A DNA stretch of 64,000 nucleotides, taken from contig JBBPTG010000024.1 in NCBI GenBank assembly GCA_038093975.1, positions 1 to 64,000 on the forward strand, written 5' to 3'. Under the pieces are notes generated by a model. The model was not told the origin of the DNA and made no database searches. It saw only the letters and a program-made list of their open reading frames with translations. How positions within the stretch are numbered: the stretch's first letter is position 1; every line of letters begins with the position of its first letter. Made by a program: the position numbers and the translations under genes. Shown one piece after another: positions 10,506 to 18,944 of this stretch. This stretch comes from Chalciporus piperatus. Its lineage: Eukaryota; Basidiomycota; Agaricomycetes; Boletales; Boletaceae.

Positions 10506-11088
10506 TGAAACGACTCAACTCAATCAAGAGCTAGCGCTATCATCAGACAACATGCCCTAGTGGAACCACATCAACTCAGTAACTAGAGCTGAGGATCAGA
10601 CTAGGCAAGCAGGAGCGCTTGGCCCATGAAGTTCAAGAAGAGGAAACTCCAGGAGAACAAGACTGGGGAGCCAGTGCTTGTCAACCCGGGTTTATATACT
10701 ATTGACAGTGTTTGTACATGTTGTGGCTAAACCTTAACTATATGACTAGGTATGACTAGATATAAGTCATGGCGAGTAACAGCCAATAGCGTATATGACT
10801 AGGAAGCGAGATGAGTCAGTATGAGTCACGGTGAGTCATGCTGAGTCATTAAGAGTCTGAGTCATGGTGACTCGGTATGAGTCATGGACAGTGGGGAAGA
10901 TGCACAGCCACACACAGCCACATTATGTAAGCGAAAGGCTAGACCTAGCTGATGTCAGCTGGTCACGTGATGTGATCTTGATAAGATAAGATAACAGAAA
11001 AGGGAGAGAAAGCGACTAAGTCCAAAAGTGAAAGAGAAACGTAGTAAGTGTAGGAAAGACTAGGATAAGGAACTGAGCGTTCGTAACA
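10506..11088 (-). repeat. Solo LTR-D in the copia gag
   Basis: 583 bp with ends TGAAACGACTC and CGTTCGTAACA. The reverse complement matches 13676-14290. It is flanked by the 5-bp target duplication AAGAA (10501-10505 and 11089-11093). The TATA-like TTATATACTATTG near 10690 and the TGAGTCA array at 10812-10884 are its promoter-like features. No internal region of an LTR-D element occurs in the window. Confidence 0.93.
10812..10884 (-). promoter_or_regulatory. Helically phased array of AP-1/Gcn4-type sites in LTR-D
   Basis: Six exact TGAGTCA words start at 10812, 10822, 10832, 10842, 10858 and 10878. The first four are spaced exactly 10 bp, one turn of the helix. TGA(C/G)TCA is the known site of fungal and animal bZIP activators of the Gcn4/AP-1 class. 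The array lies about 120 bp upstream of the LTR TATA-like stretch in its transcription direction. Function is inferred from motif and position. Confidence 0.6.
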
Positions 11089-11333
11089 AAGAAGAAGCGC
11101 AGGGAAGGTAAACGCTCAGAGAAGGGCAAGATGAAGCGTGATGAACGTCGCGCCAATGCGAACGACGCATCAGCGTCCTTCGCCTTCTCCTCTTTCTCCA
11201 ACGCTCCGGTGCTTAGCCTGGCCTCCACCATCTTCACCTCCCCCGTCGTCGACCCTCGTACCCTCGCGCACATCACCGGCGCCCATCAATATGGTCCCCC
11301 ACCTTTCCCCACACCCAGAACACCATTTCCCTA

Positions 11334-11927
11334 GTGGACCGGCTGGGTGTAATCCCTACCATCGAGACTGTCCGTACACTCGACCCCGTGGCTAACCGCC
11401 ACATCGACTACGAGACCACCGTCTCTCTCCCGTGTTCGCCCTTCTACAAGAAGGATGGTGCCTCGACGTCCTACCTGGTCAATGACCATAGGACTCTCCA
11501 GAACCAGCTCGGTGTGGCCTACTTCGGCCCCTCTGGTTTTTCCCGAATTCACAAAATCCCCTCCCGCTCTCTTCTAGAGTGCCTGGAGGAAATGATCGAA
11601 GACGCGGAAATGGAGATAGCCTCCATCATGCCCCTCGACGAGGAGTATGAGGCGGAGGGCGAGGACACCGTCTCCTTGGGTGACGAAGCACCTGACGAGT
11701 GTATTTCACAGTACTTCGACTTTGGGGCCGCCGACATCTGGCAAGTCCCATTCCCGCTCTTTCTCTACACAGACACTGACGTGCGGTCCTCGCCTCAGAA
11801 AATTATATTGTGTAACAACATGTCTGATGTAGTAGATAGAAATAAATCTACTGCTACCCCGTTCTCACTGTGTGATAACTGTTCGAAGAACAATAAGGGC
11901 AAGCAAAAAGGCGACGTGTATGATACA
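11334..11927 (+). pseudogene. Copia gag/pol linker region before the protease
   Basis: An open frame of about 198 residues from 11334 up to the solo LTR-B. It follows the first gag frame directly but in a different reading frame. It is acidic in the middle (EEYEAEGEDTVSLGDE) and ends with CDNCSKNNKGKQKGD. No clear domain is recognised; position suggests the gag C-terminus or gag-protease linker of the copia element. The last residues before the LTR (DVYDT) end in the ATACA duplication, after which the protease frame resumes at 12380. Confidence 0.5.
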
Positions 11928-12379
11928 TGTTATGATCTCTCACAACACAGCGGGGACTTTAGGCAACACCAAGCCTGTGCGAAGGATATGCTGAGTACTA
12001 AAACTTAATGACGGTGAAGTCACAAATGGATTAGACTGGGGTCTGTGATAAGTACATGGCTACTTATATACTATTGAGAAGTGCGCACAGACCAACAGCC
12101 GAATAAGGAAATCATAAAGGGAAAGATAGATAAGGTAAAGGGACGATGATAAGAAAAGGTACCAGGCACGGATTAGGGTCTAGGCCATGACATCATTGCT
12201 GACTCATCTAAGCCTGGACCTTTGTCACGTGAACTGATTATGTAATAGTTTACGTAATGCTACAGGGACTACCGGAGCGGATTAAGATGAATCCGGCTTG
12301 ACCCCTAAGTTGTAGACAAAGTCCAGAGTTCGAATACCGTTGTAGGCAAAAGTTTGAAAAGTTTTTAAATACTATAACA
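11928..12379 (-). repeat. Solo LTR-B in the copia element
   Basis: A 452-bp LTR-B copy with termini TGTTATG and ATAACA, flanked by the 5-bp target duplication ATACA (11923-11927 and 12380-12384). It separates the gag/linker frame from the protease of the copia element. Confidence 0.94.
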
Positions 12380-13137
12380 ATACACCAGCAGACCTTTGGC
12401 TGCTAGATTCAGGAGCTTCGGCTCATTTCACAAATAATATGAACGATTTCGCTGAGTACAATGCTTTCACTAAGCCAGAGTACTCACAGACAACGAACGG
12501 TTGTGCGCCAATTCTTGGCATAGGCACAGTGATTGTGGAGTTCGATGGGAACACCGTGCGTTTATCGCCGACCATATACATGCCTACATGCAACATCAAG
12601 TTTATCTCGATGGGCACACTGCTCAAAGATCAGTGTATCACACTGAAAGCTGTTCTTAACGGTCCTGCATTAAAAAGACCATACTATCGTTTCACTCACG
12701 GTCATGATACCATGTACTGGATCAAAGCACCAACCGTCAAACCACATGCCAAACCTATCAGCATGGCCACTGTGGACTATGATTTGCTATACTGCCGCCT
12801 CGGTCATCCCTCGCATGACGTGCTCAAAGCCGCACGCAAACATCTCAAAGATTTCCCGGACGTCAATATTCCGTTCAATCCTCCCATTTGTCCCGGTTGC
12901 GAACTCGGCAAACAGCCAAACAGGACGTTTCCTCACACTGAGACGCGCGTGAGCGCTCCTTTTGAGTTAATTCACTCTGATCTCAAGTCGTTTGAGATAG
13001 ACTTGTACCATAAGTTTAAATATGTGGTCGTATTCTACGATGACTTCACATCGATGTCCTGGCTCGCCCTCATACGCACCAAGGACCAGACCCTTAAAAT
13101 GGTCAAACAATTCATTGCTTTCGTCCGCATGCAGTAG
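12380..13137 (+). pseudogene. Copia protease, GAG-pre-integrase and start of integrase
   Basis: Begins with the aspartic protease active site DLWLLDSGASAHFT and continues through the GAG-pre-integrase zinc motif (H-x3-H in RLGHPSHDV, then CPGCELGK) to the integrase core (ELIHSDLKSF, VVFYDDFTSMSW). The first catalytic Asp is present. The frame runs into unrelated sequence at about 13133, so the second Asp and Glu, RT and RNase H are lost. Frame is intact from 12380 to the break. Confidence 0.85.
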
Positions 13138-13673
13138 GCGCGGTTAAGGAAGGTGGATTCAGTTTTGGAGTCCAGGTAGTCATAGAGTTGTTTATCGACT
13201 TCCAGGGTTACGTAAGAGTGTCGAGGAAGAGGGGTAGGTCGAGTGAAGAGTTTGTCGTTGGTCTTACAGGCCGCAGCATGTATGGTATATAACTTCTTTG
13301 ACTCGTCAATGGACTCAGATAGTGAGAGGATACGTCGGCGCCAATCGATGGTTGGATTAGCTTTTTCAAGCCATGAGAGTCCTAGGATGATGTTTTCGTT
13401 TTCGCAGTTCATGACATGGAAGATTACTTCTTGTGTGATTTCTTTGATGTCAAGGAAGAGGGTGGTAGTGAAGAGTATCATCCCGCTTTTGTTTGCGGTT
13501 TGGTCGACGTTTCGGACTCGAATAGGGGTTTCAAGTCGAGTGGTTGGGATTTGATTCTTTCGTATAAAGCTCCAATCTATACAGGAGATGTCTGTGCCAC
13601 TATCAATGAGGGCATGGGTTTTGACGGCTTTCATCGTGTGCAAGGGAATGATAATCTGTATGGGAATTTGCAT
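13134..13673 (-). pseudogene. Gypsy aspartic protease fragment of element A
   Basis: A minus-strand frame starting at about 13670 encodes a retropepsin-like protease, with ALIDSGTDISCIDWSF as active-site motif and ENIILGLSWLEKANPTIDW as the conserved C-terminal hydrophobic-hydrophobic-Gly region. Downstream residues lead toward RT but stop at the copia break near 13134. The upstream end abuts the solo LTR-D at 13676. Its position between gag and pol on the same strand fits element A. Confidence 0.75.
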
Positions 13674-13675
13674 AG

Positions 13676-14290
13676 TGTTACGAACGCTCAGTTCCTTATC
13701 CTAGTCTTTCCTAGACTTCACTACGCTTACTACGTTTCTCTTTCACTTTTGGACTTAGTCGCTTTCTCTCCCTTTTCTGTTATCTTATCTTATCAAGATC
13801 ACATCACGTGACCTGCTGACATCAGCTAGGTCTAGCCTTTCGCTTATGTAACGTGGCTGTGCGTGGCTGTGTATCTTCCCCACTGTCCATGACTCATACC
13901 GAGTCACCATGACTCAGACTCTTAATGACTCAGCATGACTCACCGTGACTCATACTGACTCATCTCGCTTCCTAGTCATATACGCTATTGGCTGTTACTC
14001 GCCATGACTCATATCTAGTCATACCTAGTCATATAGTTAAGGTTTACTAGTCATATAGTTAAGGTTTAGCCACAACATGTACAAACACTGTCAATAGTAT
14101 ATAAACCCGGGTTGACAAGCACTGGCTCCCCAGTCTTGTTCTCCTGGAGTTTCCTCTTCTTGAACTTCATGGGCCAAGCGCTCCTGCTTGCCTAGTCTGA
14201 TCCTCAGCTCTAGTCACTGAGTTGATGTGGTTCCACTAGGGCATGTTGTCTGATGATAGCGCTAGCTCTTGATTGAGTTGAGTCGTTTCA
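13676..14290 (+). repeat. Solo LTR-D between gag and protease of element A
   Basis: 615 bp from TGTTACGAACG to GTCGTTTCA, flanked by the 5-bp target duplication CATAG (13671-13675 and 14291-14295). About 30 bp longer than the copy at 10506 mainly because a CTAGTCATATAGTTAAGG unit is tandemly repeated near 14030-14065. TATA-like GTATATAAACC near 14096-14106 sets the transcription direction as plus. Confidence 0.94.
13890..13962 (+). promoter_or_regulatory. Second copy of the phased TGACTCA array in LTR-D
   Basis: Exact TGACTCA words start at 13890, 13910, 13926, 13936, 13946 and 13956, the last four at 10-bp steps. They lie upstream of the LTR TATA-like sequence. Conservation of the same spacing in both LTR-D copies, in opposite orientation, shows the array belongs to the family. 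Confidence 0.6.
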
Positions 14291-14367
14291 CATAGAGCAC
14301 TTTCACGAGTTTACAAGTACAGGTGCACACATGACTGGGGAAGCTTGCGTCGGCAGAGCTTTCCGGC

Positions 14368-14844
14368 CTAAAAACCCTTTGTGACAAAGGCTACTTTACG
14401 AACAGTGGTTTCATCCTCGTCATCATCTATTTCGATCAACGAGGGAATTTCTTCCTCAACCTTCTGAACCTTCTTCGGGGTTTTCTGGTTTGAGGAGAAC
14501 TCTGGGCAGGTGTTGGACCGATGTCCAGCTTTCCTGCAGCGGAAGCAGAGTCCTTTCTCCTGGCAGTGTTTCCGCTCTTCAGGAGTGAGTTTGGAGATAC
14601 GGATGACATCGACGTCCATGGCATTGGGGTCCCTGGCAGGGGTAGAGTGATTGGCGGAGGAGAATGGACGGAATGGTTTGGCAGGGTTGCAATTGCGATT
14701 AGCGATCTCATTGGCGTGTTCCCATTGGGTCTGGAACTGGGTGGTGCATTTGTACCAACCCCCAATCGTGGTAGGGACGGTATCCATGCTGTTGACTCGT
14801 CTCATAAGGGAGATGGGTATTCCCGCAGAGAAGTATCCAATTAG
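14368..14844 (-). pseudogene. Gypsy gag C-terminal part with zinc knuckle (element A)
   Basis: A minus-strand frame with the gag linker motif ARDPNAMDVD and the CCHC zinc knuckle CFRCRKAGHRSNTC (Cys-x2-Cys-x4-His-x4-Cys), followed by an acidic tail. Zinc knuckles of this type bind element RNA during particle assembly. The upstream capsid part is missing because LTR-B of element B begins at 14845. Toward the protease it continues to the LTR-D insertion at 14290. Confidence 0.75.
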
Positions 14845-15298
14845 TGTTATGACTGAGTCACAACACGGCGGGGACTTAAGGCAACACTAGGCCTTGCGAA
14901 GGAGTATGCTGAGTACTAAAACTTAATTGCGGTGAAGCAACAAATGGATTAGACTGGGGTCTGTGATAAGTACAGGACTACTTATATACTATTGAGAAGT
15001 GCGCACAGACCAACAGCCGAATAAGGAAAACACAAAGGGAAAGATAAATAAGGTAAATGGTGAGATGATAAGAAAAGGTACCAGGCACGGATTAGGGTCT
15101 AGGCCATGACATCATTGCTGACTCATCTAAGTCTGGACCTTTGTCACGTGACCTGATTATGTAATAGTTTATGTAATGCTACAGGGACTACCGGAGCGGA
15201 TTAAGATGAATCCGGCTTGACCCCTAAGTTGTAGACAAAGTCCAGAGTTCGAATACCGTTGTAGGCAAAAGTTTGAAAAGTTTTTAAATACTATAACA
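14845..15298 (-). repeat. 3' LTR of element B
   Basis: 454 bp, TGTTATG to ATAACA. The pol stop codon lies 12 bases inside the element's internal end. Differs from the 5' LTR by only a few substitutions, which indicates a young pair. Confidence 0.93.
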
Positions 15299-15309
15299 CT
15301 ATCCCCTCT

Positions 15310-18300
15310 CTAGGAATCGCATTCCAGGCGATTCGGCAATTTCCGCACAGGAACCTCTGTCAGATTTTCATATTTCTGAAACAAGGCAGAGAAATTTCCC
15401 ATGGTCATGTTAATGCGGCGTGGGGCGGACGGGTGCTTTTTGTGAAAAGCTTTGACAGCTTCGGGTGCATTTGACAAATGCGCTGCCTTTTCCCATGTAC
15501 GGTCCGATATGTCCCAGCCTTTCCAATGAACCAGGTACTCTAACTGTCCTTGTTTAACCTGAGACTTCACTACGTAATCCACCTCATACTCTTCTTCTCC
15601 TTCTTGGTTGACTATTACCGGATCCGGAAGACGGACCGGTTGCCCTTCCAATGGTTCTTTAGCCGGTTTGACCCGTTTGACATTAACCGTGGGATGGATA
15701 TGCATGGAATTGGGCAAGTCTAGTGTGACTGCAATGGGAAGGACCTTCGTGATTTGATAAGGTCCGATCCAGTTTTGCGTCATCTTTTTGGAGGGATAAG
15801 GTAATTTAAGGTTGTCCGTGGATAACATAACAAAATCTCCGATTTGATAATCTGGAGCTTCGGACCGATGTTTGTCCGCTTGCTCTTTCATCCGGTTCTG
15901 AGTTTCTTCTAACGCCTGCTCCACTTCTTTGTGTGCCTTTCCACATTTCTCTAAGAATGTACCAGCTGGAGATGAATCGCCTTCGAATCCCATGCGTGGG
16001 AAGTAGTTTTTTGTTATAGCGAAGGGGATGGTTCCGGTAGCAGTGGATAGGGAGGAATTATGATGGAACTGCGCTATCTTCAACCAATCAGCCCATTCCG
16101 TTTGACGTTTAGCCACATAAGCGCGGAGATACTGCTGGAGTTCTCGGTTCATACGCTCCGTTTGGCCATCGGTTTGGGGGTGATAAGCGGTTGACAGCTT
16201 CTGTTCTATTCCTAGAAGGGTGCAAAGCTGCGAAGTAAACTCCGATGCGAATTGCGGTCCTCGATCTGAAACAATCGAAGAGGGAAGTCCGTGTCTACAC
16301 CAAACATTGTCTCTGAATAGAATAGCTAATTCTTTCGAAGAAATTGTCTTTTTACAAGCGATAAACTCTACTTCTTTAGAGAAGCGATCTACAATTACAC
16401 AAATAGCATCAAAGCCACGTGATTTGGGAAAACCCGTGGTAAAATCTATAGATATATCCTTCCATGGTTCTTTCGGAACGGGAAGGGGAATTAATTTGCC
16501 AGCTTGTGCAGTTGACTTTCCCTTCGTGAGGGCGCACGTCTGACAATGTTCTACGTATGTTTTAACGTCCTTTGTGACACCAGGCCACGAGAAATAATGA
16601 GTAACCAAGTGTAAGGTACGCCCTTGACCACCATGGCCACCAATAGGGGAATCATGAAGGATCGTAAGTAATTTAGTACGTAAGGAAATAGGAACGAAAA
16701 CTTTGTTTTTGTCATTTTTAAATACTATAGACCCCTCGTCAAAAGCGAAGCCATCTACCGTATCATTTTTTATTTTTTCTGATTCGTTTTGTATTTCGTC
16801 ATAAATAGGTGAAGAAAGAGTAACTGTATTAATGAAAACAGAAGCAGGAAGTACAGTAATATTTTTGTTATGGTCGGGATCTGCTTCTCCGTGATCTTCT
16901 CGACGAGATAAAGCATCAGCCCTTCCATTTGTAGCACCCGGTTTATAAATAATCGAGTAATTATACTCTGAGAGCAACGCATTCCAGCGTGCTTGACGTG
17001 GGCTCAGAGTTTGGGGAGATTTCCAATATTCGAGATTCTTGTGATCAGTCCAAATCTCGAAATGTTCTCGACCCATTAGATAATGTCTCCATTCCTGCAA
17101 AGCCCGAATGACAGCTAGAAGCTCCTTGTCATAAACCGGGTAGTTCTTCTCGGCAGAACTAAAGGAATGGGAAATGAAGGCACAAGGCCTCCAGAGGCCA
17201 TCATCGCATTTAACCGAGAGCACAGCTCCCGTTGCAATATCACTAGCGTCCGTTTCTACTCTGACTTCTTTAGAGCGGTCAGGATAAGCTAAAAGCGGAG
17301 CGGTAGTGAATTGCTGCTTCAGCTTGTCAAAAGCTTGCTGTTGCTCCGGTCCCCACCGGTATGGTGTGTCCTTTTTGGTAAGGTCATTCAAGGGACGAGC
17401 AATGTCAGCGAAGCCTTGAATGAAGCGTCGGTAGAAGTTCGCCAATCCTAAAAAGGACTGAACACCCTTCAACCGAGTTGGCGCCGGCCAGTCCAAAATA
17501 GCCTGCACCTTTGAAGTGTCCATCTCTACGCCTTTCTGGGAGATAACCATTCCCAAGAAATCTACGGAATCCACCGCGAAGCTACACTTTTCTGGTTTTA
17601 CGTAAAGATCGTTTTCTCTGAGACGTTGCAATACGGTTTTAACTATTTCTAAGTGCTCTGCTCTAGTTTTTCCGAACGTAAAGATCATAAGATCATCGAT
17701 ATAAATAATGAGAACCCCATGAAGATCGCTAAATAGATCATTCATCATTTGTTGGAATGTGGGGGGAGAGTTCGTAAGTCCAAAGTACATAACGACAGGT
17801 TCGTAAGCGCCAAATGGAGTAACGAAAGCTGCTTTCCATTCGTCACCTTCTTTTATTCTAACATTATTATAACCCCAACGTAGGTCCATTTTAGTAAACA
17901 TATCAGCTCCTTTGAGCTGGTCTATAAGTCCGGAAATGAGGGGAAGAGGGTAAGCATTCTTGACAGTTCCCTCATTTACGTAACGATAATCCATAACTAA
18001 TCTCTTTTTACCGTCCTTTTTTGGAATAAAGAAAACAGGAGATGTCTGAGGGGATTTCGACGGACGAAGATATCCTTTCGATAACTCCTTATCGATGAAC
18101 TTTTTAACGTCATCTAGTTCCTGTTCGGACATCGGAATCACCCGACCCTTTTTGGGAACAAAATCAGGCTTGAGATCTATTGCGTGGTCCCACGCCTTTC
18201 GGGTAGGCATACGCTCACTCTCTTGCTCTGAGAAGACGTCTAAGTACTCGTGGAGTTCTACTGGGACTTTCTCGGTGAGCCCCGCCTCAAACACTCGACG

Positions 18301-18432
18301 AATAGAAAACGAACGATTCAAATGATAGTTGACTACTTTGCACTGATCTGTACAGCGTGTGAATCGTACTCGTTTGGCTACCCAATCAATTTCAGGGTTA
18401 TGCCTCTCAAGCCAATCATAGCCGATGATCAT
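15310..18432 (-). CDS. Element B pol: reverse transcriptase, RNase H, integrase, chromodomain
   Basis: A 1040-residue frame. It starts with the C-terminal end of the protease (MIIGYDWLERHNPEIDW), then RT (VFFIPKKDGKKRLVMDYRY at about 130, catalytic YIDDLMIF at about 245), RNase H (VETDASDIATGAVL near 395), the integrase HHCC region (CQTCALTKGK), the catalytic core (DFTTGFP, SDRGPQFASE, HPQTDGQTE near 750) and a chromodomain (YEVDYVV to KGWDISDRTWE, about 940-1000). All key residues are present. Its ATG overlaps the stop of the preceding protease frame in an ATGA. Upstream of the ATG the pol frame stays open and reads conserved protease sequence (FVLGTHH), so a lost base in the protease may have created the split. 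Confidence 0.93.
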   Translation of the reverse strand: MIIGYDWLERHNPEIDWVAKRVRFTRCTDQCKVVNYHLNRSFSIRRVFEAGLTEKVPVELHEYLDVFSEQESERMPTRKAWDHAIDLKPDFVPKKGRVIPMSEQELDDVKKFIDKELSKGYLRPSKSPQTSPVFFIPKKDGKKRLVMDYRYVNEGTVKNAYPLPLISGLIDQLKGADMFTKMDLRWGYNNVRIKEGDEWKAAFVTPFGAYEPVVMYFGLTNSPPTFQQMMNDLFSDLHGVLIIYIDDLMIFTFGKTRAEHLEIVKTVLQRLRENDLYVKPEKCSFAVDSVDFLGMVISQKGVEMDTSKVQAILDWPAPTRLKGVQSFLGLANFYRRFIQGFADIARPLNDLTKKDTPYRWGPEQQQAFDKLKQQFTTAPLLAYPDRSKEVRVETDASDIATGAVLSVKCDDGLWRPCAFISHSFSSAEKNYPVYDKELLAVIRALQEWRHYLMGREHFEIWTDHKNLEYWKSPQTLSPRQARWNALLSEYNYSIIYKPGATNGRADALSRREDHGEADPDHNKNITVLPASVFINTVTLSSPIYDEIQNESEKIKNDTVDGFAFDEGSIVFKNDKNKVFVPISLRTKLLTILHDSPIGGHGGQGRTLHLVTHYFSWPGVTKDVKTYVEHCQTCALTKGKSTAQAGKLIPLPVPKEPWKDISIDFTTGFPKSRGFDAICVIVDRFSKEVEFIACKKTISSKELAILFRDNVWCRHGLPSSIVSDRGPQFASEFTSQLCTLLGIEQKLSTAYHPQTDGQTERMNRELQQYLRAYVAKRQTEWADWLKIAQFHHNSSLSTATGTIPFAITKNYFPRMGFEGDSSPAGTFLEKCGKAHKEVEQALEETQNRMKEQADKHRSEAPDYQIGDFVMLSTDNLKLPYPSKKMTQNWIGPYQITKVLPIAVTLDLPNSMHIHPTVNVKRVKPAKEPLEGQPVRLPDPVIVNQEGEEEYEVDYVVKSQVKQGQLEYLVHWKGWDISDRTWEKAAHLSNAPEAVKAFHKKHPSAPRRINMTMGNFSALFQKYENLTEVPVRKLPNRLECDS

Positions 18433-18944
18433 GTGATGAGTGCCAAGTACGAAACAAAAGCGTCCATATGCTCAAAATGTCCATTGTGTCCCAAAACAAG
18501 CGAAACCTTGTGAGTGACACCGCCTATCGCTCCCTCTGAGCCGTCGGCGTTGTACACTGGAATAGGAAAAGGAAGTTCTTCCAGTGTCAAACCATGTCGC
18601 TCACAGAACGATTTATCTATAAACGTTTCGGTTGCGCCGGAATCCAATAGAGCGGCAAACTCCATTTTCTTCCATTGCTCCCCTTTATCGTACATAATAG
18701 TAATAGCGAGATCCAGCTCGTTTTTCCGATTCTGATTCCTTACATGTATTTTTGATGGGATTTCTTTTTTCGAATATTTTACCTTAAGGGAATTAAGCAC
18801 GAATTGTTTTACTTCTGTCGCCACGCCACTAAGGGACGCCCTTTCAGAAGAAGAAAAGTTATATTGAAACGGAACACAAGGAGTAGTACTAATACAACCA
18901 TTTGGTAAACTATGTCCGAGCCGCCGAGAACCCATTTCTCTCAT
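18429..18944 (-). CDS. Element B protease frame
   Basis: A 171-residue frame whose ATG overlaps the gag stop (ATGA at 18944-18941) and whose stop overlaps the pol start (ATGA at 18432-18429). It holds the retropepsin active site (FAALLDSGATETFIDKSF) and most of the protease fold, but the last conserved piece (GYDWLERHNP) is in the pol frame. Either translation is coupled through the ATGA overlaps, or a one-base deletion near 18455 broke an originally continuous protease-pol frame. Confidence 0.7.
   Translation of the reverse strand: MREMGSRRLGHSLPNGCISTTPCVPFQYNFSSSERASLSGVATEVKQFVLNSLKVKYSKKEIPSKIHVRNQNRKNELDLAITIMYDKGEQWKKMEFAALLDSGATETFIDKSFCERHGLTLEELPFPIPVYNADGSEGAIGGVTHKVSLVLGHNGHFEHMDAFVSYLALIT

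Larger units (their letters stand above)
9742..11333 (+). pseudogene. Copia gag, interrupted by a solo LTR-D
   Basis: The frame from ATG 9742 gives about 255 residues before the LTR at 10506. It shows the copia gag pattern: an N-terminal LNGTNYTRWAEEMQDYI segment, a central SAQLWNTIKTRYDS and a helical part ending in a basic tail (GEQKKN). After the 583-bp LTR and the AAGAA duplication the same Lys/Arg-rich frame resumes at 11094 and continues to a stop at about 11332. Any residues read from 10506 onward in the first part are LTR sequence. Confidence 0.75.
9319..13133 (+). mobile_element. Truncated Ty1/copia element inserted in element A
   Basis: Contains a candidate short 5' LTR and primer site, a copia-type gag start (ARLNGTNYTRWAEEM), a protease (LLDSGASAHFT), a GAG-pre-integrase zinc motif and the first part of the integrase. 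It stops abruptly at about 13133, where minus-strand gypsy sequence begins, so RT, RNase H and the 3' LTR are missing. It carries two later insertions, a solo LTR-D (10506-11088) and a solo LTR-B (11928-12379), each with its own target duplication. Confidence 0.82.
5062..14844 (-). mobile_element. Decayed, multiply interrupted Ty3/gypsy element A
   Basis: Read on the minus strand the pieces are in normal gypsy order: gag with zinc knuckle (14844-14368), protease (about 13670-13134), RNase H (about 9313-8613), integrase plus chromodomain (8091-6748), ORF3 (6743-5577), polypurine tract and 3' LTR. They are separated by a solo LTR-D (13676-14290), a copia element (9319 to about 13133) and a solo LTR-A (8143-8612). 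Most of the RT is missing, and the 5' end is cut at 14844 by element B. That all pieces belong to one insertion is inferred from order and strand; gag and protease could come from a separate relative. Confidence 0.6.
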
